From assembly GCA_001466705.2 (NCBI GenBank), contig LATX02000042.1, forward strand, positions 1 to 35,366: a DNA stretch of 35,366 nucleotides, written 5' to 3'. This document shows, in pieces, positions 10,229 through 20,642 of this stretch. The notes under the pieces were generated by a model that saw only the letters and a list, made by a program, of their open reading frames with translations, ran no database searches and was not told the origin of the DNA. The DNA comes from Moniliophthora roreri (lineage: Eukaryota > Basidiomycota > Agaricomycetes > Agaricales > Marasmiaceae). The first letter of the stretch is position 1, and each line of letters begins with the position of its first letter. The position numbers and the translations under genes were made by a program.

Positions 10229-11356
10229 GACATCCAAATAATCCCTCTTTTAGTATCTCAGTCACTCATTTGTCATTTCCTGAATTATCGGACATTATTT
10301 ATAATTTTCTGTAGATATATTCCTGGACTGTATATAAGAACAGTTAGATATTTGTACATACTCAAGTAACTCTGCCCCCTCTGATTGTGAATACATGACG
10401 AGTTTGTTTGGTGTATAAATTTGTGTGCCATTCCAGTTTTGCTTCCTCACTACAGGCCCTGGAGATTGGTCCTGAGTGACTCCAGAGAGATAGAAATCTG
10501 ATAACGAACTTGCGTCATAAGAGATAAGAGTAACATCTTGAGGGCATTATAGCACTTTTCTAAGAGAAACTTTACACCAAGAAGGAGCCTAGGCACTTGG
10601 AGTGTGGCCTGTGTGTGTATCAGGTTGTGACACACTTAGAGTCTTAGCAAGGGGTGTGCCTGCGCTGAACTCTTTGTAGAAATTGGTCTAGGACCTTTTC
10701 CAGTACACTGTGTATTGTAGTTATCTTGAAGAAGTCTTGAACTCCATAGGGTCAGACTATATTGGCTATTGAGTCTTTGTACGGGACTGTAGCTCTTGTG
10801 TTTGTGCTTTGTGCACTGTGTTCTTTGTGTTTTGTGTGTGTGTTTGTGATATAAAACATTTTAAAACCATATATACTCCTCTGGAGGTGAACACTTTGAA
10901 GTAGAACACTTCAATAAGAGAGAATCAACCTAGCTAAGAGTTTTGTTGGCATTCTAAGTGCGGTAACTCTGATCACGTCGATCCACACTTGCACAACAAA
11001 CTGAGTTAGACTTTTGGAGGTTATCTTTTTGGGTAGTTTTCCACTAGTCTTATCTTAGACAAATTAACAGGACTATAGCTCTTGTGTTTGTGCTTTGTGC
11101 ACTGTGTTCTTTGTGTTTTGTGTGTGTGTTTGTGATATAAACCCTTTTAAAACCATATATATACTCCTCTGGAGGTGAACACCATTGAAGTAGATTGCTT
11201 CAAATAAGAGAGAATCAACCTAGCTAAGAGTTTTGTTGGCATTCTAAGTGCAGCAACTCTGATCATGCCAATCCACACTTGCACAACAACCTGAGTTAGA
11301 CTTTTGGAAGGTTATCTTCAGGATAGTTTTCCACTAGTCTTATCTTAGACCAATTA
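10229..11356 (+). repeat. LTR-like repeat, copy 3, with internal tandem duplication
   Basis: It has the complete LTR-like sequence from TGACATCCAAATAATCCC through the promoter-like core. Its 3' third is present twice in tandem: 10784-11066 and 11071-11353, both starting GGACT(G/A)TAGCTCTTGTG and ending near CTTAGAC(A/C)AATTA. It abuts the Harbinger transposase remnant, so this retroelement appears to have inserted into and truncated that transposon. Confidence 0.65.
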
Positions 11357-11357
11357 G

Positions 11358-11696
11358 TGTTTCCAGTGTCTCTGAGGGCTACATGTTAGCATCAACTCTA
11401 AGGCAGAGCATCTGGAGGCATGTCAGTGGATTCACATATGCATTATTCTGCATAATCTATATATTGATGTAGAAGGCAATGAGACTCATTCAGCAATAGC
11501 AGCAAGTTATATGGATTCTGGTATTGTTAATGGTGCAGGAGGGACAGATGATGATGAAGATTATTATATTGAGAATAAGGCAGAGGAACTTAAGCATCAA
11601 AGACTTGTCAAGGAGCTAGCTGGCATACAGAGCAAAAACTTTGTATTTCCTATTAACTATCTTGGTCTTGACATCGATTTAAACATTAGATACTAA
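11358..11696 (+). pseudogene. PIF/Harbinger-type transposase, C-terminal fragment
   Basis: Read in the frame of codon 11361, the sequence encodes a GLHVSINSK segment, then EACQWIHICIILHNLYIDVE. This is the helical C-terminal part of DDE_Tnp_4-type (PIF/Harbinger) transposases, with the typical CIxLHN motif. It is followed by an acidic tail (DDDEDYY) and a basic helix. An in-frame TGA sits just before GLHVS, where an arginine CGA would be expected, consistent with C-to-T decay. The catalytic DDE part is absent because an LTR element abuts the 5' side. The stop TAA (11694-11696) overlaps the stop of the convergent gene on the other strand. The fragment is non-functional. Confidence 0.7.
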
Positions 11697-12993
11697 TTAT
11701 CTTCCTCAATATCCCAACATAGTGAATTAGACCTTACTGGAGAAGATGGTGGTGTTGGTGTCTTCTCATACAGCTTCATCCGCTTGTTAATATGGTGAAT
11801 CTTAGCCTTTGCTGTCTCAGGTGAGTACACCTCTGCCTTGAGAAGGTCAAGAACTGCTGCTTGTTCACCACAGTAGTGGTTGCAACCCTTCTCCTGCCTG
11901 TCTGTCTCAGCTACTTTCTCTGCAGTTGCAGCCTGTTGCTAAGATGTGGTGACATGCTGTCTGTATGAAAAATTAGATATAAGCATTATAAATCAGTCAG
12001 CCAATGAACATACTGAAACACATCTCCAATCATCTCATCAAATCCACGCTTTCTAGGTCCTTGGAAAATAGAAGCAAGTGCAGTCACCTGGCTTGCAGAA
12101 AGCATAGACTGGAGAGGTGGAGTTGTTAACTGAGCATTAGAGGATAGTGAGCTGGTGGAAGATGCTCGCTGAATAGGAGTTGCTATTCCATGAGTTGATG
12201 AAGAAGTAGCCTACTGGAGAGTAGTAGGAGGCAGATTGCAGAGAACAGAGTCAATGAGCTCATCAGGAATTGTGTTTAAGTTGTCAGGCTGCTGGAGCAG
12301 AATTGTCTGATGGCCATGTGGTGTAACACCAGTTGTAACTGCCAGCAGGGTGACATTTGACTGTGTGGATAGGATATGGTGCAGACAGGGGAAAAATTTA
12401 AATTCTCCCACAATCTGATCTAAAAAAGTCATATAAATGATGTGAATATGAACACAGAGTATAAATACATACTCCAGATATTATGAGCTTCAGAAGAGGT
12501 GGTGTGGTTTGGTCCTTCAGGGGCAATATAAAAATCCAGCTCTGTGGTGCTGGTATCTTCATTTTCATCTTGGCCTACACCTCCACCAGTCTGATGCAGG
12601 CACTTAGCATGTTTTGTGTAGGTGTCCTGCAGGCTATAGTCAAAATTGTTAGAAAATTGTACAATGAAGAAATACATGTCACATATGTGTCCTACTTTGA
12701 TTTACAGTGCTCTTCTGTCTTTTTTACATCTGTGTTTGAGTGTTTGGGCCATACCTTATGGCTAATGGCTACAAAGATCTTTGCCTTGGAGTCTCTGCTG
12801 GAATTCTGATATTATATCAGTGATGACATGAAGAATCACTCAATCAGAACCTTACCTAGCCCCTTTCCTTCCTAACAATGACCTTCATGTGGTCAGGGGT
12901 CTCAACAGCATCAATTAGCTCCCATGTCTTGGCATGATTGTTAGCAGCCCATTCAAAAGTTGGCAAGGCTGTGGGATTATTTTGACTGCAGGG
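11693..12993 (-). pseudogene. Harbinger-associated Myb/SANT-like protein gene (decayed)
   Basis: At least five exons can be followed on the minus strand. Exon 1 (about 12993-12850) encodes LPTFEWAANNHAKTWELID. Exon 2 (about 12825-12690) encodes SKAKIFVAISHKVWPKH. Exon 3 (about 12625-12480) has TGGGVGQDENED and an acidic stretch. Exon 4 (about 12430-11955) has EFKFFPCLHHIL and LLAVTTGV, then a Ser/Thr-rich part. Exon 5 (to 11693) has a probable coiled coil, DLLKAEVYSPETAKAKIHHI. The order fits trihelix-like Myb/SANT DNA-binding partners that PIF/Harbinger transposons encode beside the transposase. In-frame TAG stops occur at the end of exon 1, near 12210 and early in exon 5, so the gene is dead. 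Family naming is from memory of related fungal proteins. Confidence 0.6.
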
Positions 12994-14697
12994 CTTTCAA
13001 GTTGTTGAATTTGACAACAAGAACATGGTATAAACAGAAGAAAATAATTTAAAAGAGTGGCAGCAGCTGCACTCCTTTATTTAATAAGAAAAAATTTTAG
13101 ATAAATATAAAACAATAAAATTATATTATAATTTAATAATAAATTTAATAATTATTTGTTAAACGCTGGGCTTTAAATATTATATTTTATTTTTTGTTTA
13201 TTTTAGGCTCCTTAGCTTACTAGATTCTTATTTTACTATAGAGTATAGTAGTATTTTAACTTGAACAATAAAATGCTGTGCAGCCCTTAAAAGTTATAGA
13301 GAAGAGTGCTTCTACCTACCTAATGGTTAGTAAGCTATGCTGTGTTAGCAAGATTAACTAGCCCAAAAGAGCCTGTAGAGCAGGATGTTGTAAGTGAATC
13401 GCACAAACAGAAAAGAAGTGCAGCTCTGGTGTCACATGGTTTACAAAAACTATAAGCTATAGAGCTATGATCATAGCTTCTGTAACTTTGAATGGTACTA
13501 ATTTCACTGCCCTTAGAAGTTTCCAAGCAACTATATAGTTCTGAGTCATCTGATCTTATGACTTACAACTCACAACCTAATAATTTTTTCACTTGAAGTT
13601 TATTTGTACTGTCAATAGGCCACATTACCTTAATGCTTAGTATCTTCATCAACAGTTAGTGCTAGCAACTCAGTAGTAAGGTAGCCTTTTGCAATAGTAC
13701 TCCCCAAATATTTAAATTAGCCAATAGTTGACTCTGATAAAAGTGTCATAGTAAGTTCCTGCTTTTTTACTATATTATACAGTACATATCTTGTTAAACT
13801 GGAGATAGTGCTATATAGTTTTGGGTGTACTATACAAGCTATAATAGACTATTTACACTGCTATGGTGCTATGTAGGCTTGATATTCTGGCATAGAGCTA
13901 TATACTTGAAACTATAATCACCAATATTTTCTATCTTTACTTTACCAGTATGGTTGTTATAGACAGATTTGTTAGGAATTAAAATATGAACAACTAGTGT
14001 AAATTCCTTTTCCCCCAGAGCTGTGTAGCCCACCTATAAGGTTGTGTGCTCTATTTCTATTCTCATATCAGCAAAAACTGAAAAGTGCTATAATCTAGCC
14101 CCAGAAGAATTATAACCTGATTGTGGCCTGGTTTGTGGGGGTTATGACTGGTTTTAAGGGTCATAATACCCTGCAGGTGGATTATAAACTCCTAGAAACC
14201 CATTATAGCACTACATGGTTTTTGCTGATGCAAGAAGTTCTATTTCATAGTCTCAATAGCTCTACATATACCAGAAAGTCATCTGAACAACCTAGAGTAT
14301 CTGTGCACTAGGCTTCAAGGTGTTGAATAAGCATTAGAATGTTATATTATAGCTCTATAAGCTTATAAGAGTATTTATATTAGTTGTGTGTGTTATATAG
14401 ATAGAGAGAGAGAGATTTAGCTCAGCATATATACTAGTGCATTTCCTTACTCAACACTGCCATAGATTGTGCTTATATCTCTAGCTAAAAGTATCGAAAG
14501 GCATGCAAAAGTGCTCAATGAACAGTCTGAGTCTACAGTAACAGTATAGTAGGTAAACTATAACACTACTTTAGACTACTTGACTTGTAAAACAATTTGA
14601 CTTGAACCTATGTTATGCAGGCTACTAAAACAGGAAACTATAGTGCTAGATGCCTAAGCATAGTGGAAAAAGAAAATCTTTTAGAAGAAGACCACAT
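12994..14697. other. Degraded AT-rich DNA, no recognisable gene
   Basis: It is strongly AT-rich and nearly free of CpG, with runs such as ATAATTTAATAATAAATTT near 13125. A short (GA)n tract lies near 14402-14415. Reading frames on both strands are broken by stops at short intervals and none carries a motif I recognise. It is probably old transposon DNA mutated beyond recognition. Confidence 0.5.
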
Positions 14698-15593
14698 AAC
14701 ATTAATATGAGAGACTTAGAAAAGACTTGATTTTGTTTGATTTACACTATTTTCAGTTTAAACTACTTTAATATAACAAGCTATAACAGGTAATAAGAAC
14801 TAGAGTGAGCTCAGACTGCTAGTCATTACCTTAAAAGGGCTTTGGTCCTTTAGAAAGTATTATGAGCTATATGACATGCTACTTTTGACAGTATATAAGG
14901 GCAGCTAGATATTTATATATATGTAAGAAATTCTGCCTCTTCTGATTGCTACTGCATGACAAATTTGTTTGGTATATAGATTATATGCCTATTTAACAGT
15001 TTTTCTTCATTACTACAGGCTATGGAGATTGGTTCTGAGTAACTCCAGAGAGATAGACATAATATTTAATTTGCATTGTAAGAAATAAAGAAGTAATTCT
15101 TTAGTGCATGTAGCACTTTTTCAAAAGATAACTTTACACCAAGGAGTCTAAAACACTTGGAGTGTGGTCTATATGTGTATCAGGTTGTGACACACTTAGA
15201 GACTTAGCAAAAAAATTGCCTGAGCTGAACTCTATAGAAATTAGTTTAAGATCTTTTTCAGTATGCTATATACTGTAGTCTTAAAGAAGTCTTAAACTTT
15301 ATAGGGTCATGAGTCTTTGAGTGGACTGTAGCTCTTATGTTTGTGCTCTGTGCACTATATTTTTATGTGTATTTGTGAATAAAACCCATATAAACCTATA
15401 TATACTCCTTTAAGAATGAATACTTTAAAGTAGATTACTTTAATAAGAGAGATTTGATCTAGCTAAGAGTTTAGTTGATATTCTACATATAGCAACTCTG
15501 ATCACATTGATCTACACTTGCTCAACAAAACTAAATAAGAATTTTGGAGTTTATCTTCTAGTAGTTTCCCATTAGCCTTAACTTAGACAAATT
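14698..15593 (+). repeat. LTR element relic, copy 5
   Basis: Positions 14698-14887 match the start of the internal block (TAATATGAGAGACTTAG). The sequence then jumps to the LTR-like repeat from its promoter-like core (TATATAAGGGCAGC near 14893) to the CTTAGACAAATTA end. The rest of the internal block and the 5' part of the LTR are deleted. Many C-to-T and G-to-A differences make this the most decayed copy. Confidence 0.65.
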
Positions 15594-17018
15594 AGTATCT
15601 ACCATGCTTAATTTTGCTGAGTGTAGAAAAGATGGTACACAAATATATAGCCCTACATTACACTATTTCTACATTAGCAGAACTCCAGAAATTATAAAAA
15701 CATAAGTGTGGTATTAATGTAGCATAGGAACAGTGGAGGCAAAAAATCAAAGTTTAAATTATAAGCTTCTTACTAACTTTAACTCAAGCTGCTATGTATA
15801 TTCTTGCCCAGCTGGTTTGATTAGTAATTCTTACACCCTCTTGCCAGCTCAATCCAGCCCTCAGCCAACATTCTCCTCATCTATCCAGATCTTGACATAT
15901 TAGACACACACCTATGCTCTGCATTCTACTATTGTCCTACATTCCCACTCACTTTGCTCTGGTTCTCTGCAAGTCATTATATAGCCTATGTATTACAATC
16001 TATTGTCACTCCAACATGCTATAAAGTCTTGTCTGGCTCATTAATGCTGTAGATTGCACCTTTTATTATGTTTGCACACTCTAAAGGTACAGTTGTAGCT
16101 TGTTCATCAGAGCAACTTGTACTAACACATTTTATTAGTACTACTGACATAAATGATCCTTGAGTTAGCCATTTTATCTAGTAAGTCCACTCTTGAGACT
16201 AATATTGACCTGAGAACTGACAGCTACTCTTTCTGCAGCTTGACCAAGTCTCCTTGTAATCTCAGTATGTAATGTTAATAAATGCTAGTAATCTATAAGC
16301 CACTTCTTGTGCTTATTAGATTTGTTCTTTATACTTCTCTTCTTGATAAATTAGTACTAATAACTTTTACCAGATTCTATCATATCTTATGCAGTTGCAT
16401 AGAGGGTTCTTAGTAGGCTTTATAACATACAGTATTATATTCCCATTTGTTGATTTACACAATGAATTTACTTATATTTCCCATGCTTTGCTTTTAAAAC
16501 TTAAGATGTAATGTAAGGAATGATACCCAACATATTCTCTGCTCCTGATTAAAAGTCTAATAAGTAGTTGAGTCTCTTGCAAGTGGGTATAGTGCTCAAA
16601 ACTAGTCATAACCTCTAAAACTTGCTATAAGCCCTATCATTTGTGCTATTTCTTGTCACTCACTATGTTATCAGCTGCTTGTCATATCATATAGTATGTG
16701 TTATAATCTCTGCTACTTATTCTATTATCTCTCATCTGTTATATTTCTAGTAACTACTTATAAACATCAAGACCATTGGCACTAGGTATTGGGTACTATA
16801 TTATGCTGAAGATAGATTACAGCCATGGCTGTAATCAAAGGCAACCTTTATAGAGGCTTGTCACCAATTCTATGAATAGATACTTGGTTATAACTTTCCC
16901 TGGAGTCTGCTGATGACATTGTATGGCATTTCTTTATAGTCATAAGGTATACAGACACTCAAATGTAGATAAATCAATAAAATGTTGGGTTCAATTGCTT
17001 AATTACAGCCAACTACTA
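15594..17018. other. Degraded AT-rich DNA next to gene array
   Basis: No gene, RNA or repeat family is recognised. CpG is almost absent and stops are frequent in all frames. It lies directly downstream of the first unknown-family gene and has the same mutational character as the 3' half of that gene. Confidence 0.5.
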
Positions 17019-19099
17019 TTAGCAAGCACATGCACTGATATCTGATCCAGCAAATGCAGACCATAACCAGTTCCACCCAGATTTCTCTGCAACAAGTATG
17101 TCTCAGCATTCATTCTAAATTGTAATAATAGACAGAAACATACCTGGCTGTTCAGGGATTTCCTTGAGTTGATTATTATTCATTTCCCCAACAATCTCAA
17201 ACTTTGGGATACCAAGTTCTTGTGCCCAATCAGCAGTGCTAGAGTTGAAGCCTCGGGCAATTTGCCAGTTGCAGAGGGCAGTGTAGATGTGGGTAGGCCA
17301 TGACCTCAGGATAGTATCATTTCCAGAGCATGGAGTAAATACTGGAATGTCCCACTGCTTCCATTCCTTTTCTGGTATCCTTGACTGACCATTCTCATCA
17401 AAAGACCAGAAATGGGTATGTCCATCCATCCATGATATGAGTTCTGATATGGACATTGGGAGAGGATAGAAGAAGAGGTAGATGGGTTGGGTTTCTTCAA
17501 CATCACAAAGGTCAAAAAAGGCCAAGAGTCCATCATATGCTTCATATTCATGTTGGATAGAATGAAGCATGATCCAGGGTGGATGAATCACAGCTAGTAA
17601 CACAAAAGATAATGAACCTTCTTCACATGCTTGAGAGATGAGACACCTACAAAAGCTTTCCTGATGGCCTGTTGTCTTGAGAAAATCAAACACATGGGAG
17701 GATTGTGATAACCAGCCTTCCCAGAATGTTTGATAACTGAAACTAGCATAAAGGCAAACTTCCCCCTCTTGACCAACCAACTTGAAACTGTGGAAATGAG
17801 CACAAATTGCAGAGGAGCCAAGTCTGTGCTCACCGTGTCAATCCACCATCAACCTGTGTCTCCTCCACCAACCCATTGACATTCCATTTCCATAGACCAG
17901 GTGCTTCTGGTGGCCACCTCACAACAGGCTCCAGCAAAGGTGAGTAGACTGTACCAAAACATAACCCACTAATGATGTCAATTGGAAGATGGTGGGGTGG
18001 ATTTTGCCAAAGGCATTCAAGGTAGGGATAATCAGCCATCAACTGGGGATGGTTGTTATCCTTGTGTTGATGAGCTTCTGTCATCTTTGGAAACAAGTCA
18101 TCGAGATAGGTTCGTTCGCAAAACCGCCATGCACATGCTAAAACACTGCTGTCCATATTTGATCCAAATTTGCTGAAGAATGCAACAGAAGTTCCTTCTT
18201 CCAGCATGTCCAGTGTCGAAGGAAGACCTTGAAGAACCAATCCATCTTTGGGCAACACTGGAAAGGTGACATGAGGTCCGGTGGGTCCACTGCAAAGAAT
18301 TCCTCTCCTCGTGTCCATCCATAAGTCCTCATCCTCACATCCCTCATTTACCTACAAAATCATCAATACCAGGCCTTTGGAAGTTAGGATATGAACTCAC
18401 CCTCAGATATTCCATGTACATGTTCATCCAGAGTGAGTCTGTGAAAAAATGCGCCACTGGAATCAATTCTACATTCTAGTTCAGAGTATGTTGTTGACGG
18501 AAGGAAGTTTGTGGTGCGCACCATGGTGAAATATCAACATTGGGATCTCTGATCGATTGATACCGAAGAGTTGGAACAAGCCTGTCCGACTGTCCAATGA
18601 TCGACACAAGTTTTAAGTCGAGGGAGGGGGAAACGAACCTGGCGCGGGAAAATTGCTCGAAATCCTTCTCCCAAGCCTCTTGTGCATCCTCGCCTTCGTA
18701 TGTTATCGCAGTGAGGTTGGATTGTCGGTCGGGATGAACTTGAACGGTAGATATCGTTTTCCGAGTGGACCCGCGCCACCAACCAACCCATTCCCCATTT
18801 TCCCGATCCCGGTACCGCTTTAAGAGGTCCACAGATCCCAGCTCCTTCATGCCGATGACATGGCCACGTTTCACAGTCTCGAACTGTGAATCCAGTGTCA
18901 GCGGTAAGGATCTCGAATCCACACATCATGGACTCACCTCGCTGAATATTGTGCGCTCGGTAACTTGTGTATCGTCTCCATGAATATGAACTATTTCTGC
19001 AGTTACCGTTGTGTGGCTGTTGTAGTTGACTTGATTTCCATGGACATTGTTGAACGTAGGTTTGCCTCTGACGGAGAATTGCGAGTTGTGGATACTCAT
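17019..19099 (-). CDS. Agaric-type protein of unknown function, copy 1 (571 aa)
   Basis: Eight exons join in frame: 19099-18938, 18883-18639, 18589-18522, 18468-18401, 18351-17834, 17787-17651, 17593-17144 and 17086-17019; introns are 46-57 nt, GT...AG. The start is the ATG of MSIHNSQFSV, shared with copy 2; an in-frame ATG at 19159 would add 20 residues. Residues 1-54 hold a low-complexity FNNVHGNQVNYN segment. About 115-160 has EGEDAQEAWEKDFEQFSR and LFQLFGINRSEIPMLIFHH, reminiscent of a protein-kinase N-lobe (beta4-hinge), but I see no catalytic or DFG motif. The C-terminal half contains WSFDENGQSRIPE and WQIARGF and ends SACAC. There is no signal peptide or membrane segment. I recognise the pattern from hypothetical agaric proteins only; the function is unknown. 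The 3' half is CpG-depleted. Confidence 0.8.
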
Positions 19100-19619
19100 T
19101 TGCAGTGTCGGAACTGGTTGAGCAAAGGACGTAGGGATGGTGGTTAAACTAAAGAGCAAGCTGGGTTGTGGGAAACATGAGGCACTGTTGTTACAGCATT
19201 CTACATGCCGTGGGCATGATGTTTGATGGAAACGCTGTTCGTTTGGGTGACAATGCGACTGTAGCGCTACTTGAGGTGCCGCTGAATGTTTCTCGCAAGA
19301 GAGACGTGTTCGAGGTATGGATTACTACAACAGATGAACGAGTGTAGCTTTAGAATGGGAGACACGGTACGAAGACGTACCAAGTTAGAACCAATACGCA
19401 CTACCCAAGCTCAAACCATCGAGTCGTTTTGCAATCCTACTCGGTACCTTAAGTGACATTTTGAAGACTGGAGAGTGCGAATGATACAAGAAAGTCACTT
19501 TGAAGAATAGCGCAGCAATGATGGCTGTAATCACCCATGGGCGCTTAATTGGCGGTGAATAACCTGCCCTTGACCTTCACTACGACGCTGACCTTGTAAT
19601 GGTACTCGATGCTATCTCA
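19100..19619. promoter_or_regulatory. Shared upstream region of unknown-family gene 1
   Basis: This 5' flank is clearly homologous to 25232-25690 upstream of copy 2, for example GCACTGTTGTTACAGCATTC against a near-identical stretch at about 25306. It was therefore duplicated along with the gene and probably contains the promoter. I see no definite TATA box or named regulatory site. Confidence 0.45.
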
Positions 19620-20170
19620 TACATGTTATTCTCCGCCCATTTCGCATATTTGGCCAGTATCATCTTGCTTCCCTCCTTGCTTCTTCCCGCCGTAGAAGCC
19701 TCCACCTGCAAAGACGATAATGCTATTATCTCCCGCTGGCAGCATACCCGTTTGTGTCCCTTGGCGTTTTACGACTAGCGTAATCATGACGTTCTCTCGT
19801 ACTTGCCGATTTCCTCGTACTCCAAAGGCAGCGTACTTCAAGTCGAGAGGCCAACCTCATTGTTCCCAATGCGATACACCGAAGCCTGCAGACCGGCAGT
19901 GTACGAAGATAACCATCCCATCAATGATATCATCGATAGCCTTGATACCGGAGAGGTGGACAAGCTGATCGTCATTGGACATGATTGGTACGTTTTCGAG
20001 TTCACTGTCATTCTCCCTGAATCCCATCTTATTTGACAATTACCAGGGACGCAAAATAACCTCTCGCATCAACCAATACAGCCCCGAACATATTACTACG
20101 TTCGCCATCTTCGCAGTTGGCTACAAAGGCGCTTCCATGGATTTGGGATGCTATCACCGAGACGGCTAAT
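19620..20170 (+). pseudogene. Epoxide-hydrolase-like alpha/beta hydrolase fragment 1
   Basis: From about 19801, AAYFKSRG is followed by DTPKPAD; after a one-base frameshift near 19893 the text continues PAVYEDNHPINDIIDSLDTG and VDKLIVIGHDW. After an intron-like gap comes GRKITSRINQYSPEHITTFA and IFAVGY. This is the order in soluble epoxide hydrolase-type proteins: the lid-proximal YFxSRGY segment, the DTxKP turn, then GHDWG with the nucleophilic aspartate. The oxyanion HGFP motif, the second acid and the catalytic histidine are missing, the frame is broken, and the splice phase around 19979-20045 does not join cleanly. It is a gene relic. Positions 19620-19800 are also shared with 25877-26090 but I cannot place them on the protein. 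Confidence 0.6.
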
Positions 20171-20177
20171 CAATGGT

Positions 20178-20340
20178 CGTGTTCGTGTTGGGTTCGGGGA
20201 GCTGAACAGTAAATACTCATGCTCAGTCCTCGTTCTCATTGTCTTACCAACACCAACTTTGGGTTATCGGGTTGCTGCAAAGTTCCGTCACAATCCACGC
20301 TATTGCACTCCCTTCACGTTGAAGGACTGATGAACCCCCA
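20178..20340. repeat. Short dispersed repeat, copy 1
   Basis: The CTCAGTCCTCGTTCTCATTG stretch and its surroundings recur at 22938-23060 and 35285-35366, each time bordering the duplicated blocks. A GGAGCTGAAC motif precedes it here and at 35290. Confidence 0.55.
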
Positions 20341-20642
20341 GATATGTCTTTAGCGCAAGGTGCGCTTTATTCTTTCCGCTTATAACACCTCTCACCAACT
20401 GACTTCCCTCGTAGAAGAGTGCCAAGCTTCGTATTCGTTATACACGGACCAGGGCTTGAAGTGGGCGAACAATATGGATATCTACACGCATTCGAAGAGG
20501 CGAGTTTTATCCTCTCGAATTCGTGCGCGCTTTGCTTTCTTCCATAGGCGGTGTCGTGCTTTAGAAGGTCAATCTGCATCTGAAAATGACATCAAGAATG
20601 GACTAGTTGAGCATTCTTGCCACTGAGCTGGAACAGAGTAAT
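20341..20642. other. Unassigned spacer
   Basis: Open stretches up to 88 codons occur, but none has a recognisable motif or a counterpart in the duplicated regions. I see no gene here. Confidence 0.35.

Noticed and set aside
12483..12809. 108-codon plus-strand frame with hydrophobic stretches
   Set aside because: It lies antisense to the decayed Myb/SANT-like exons, which have clear family motifs; it is a shadow frame.
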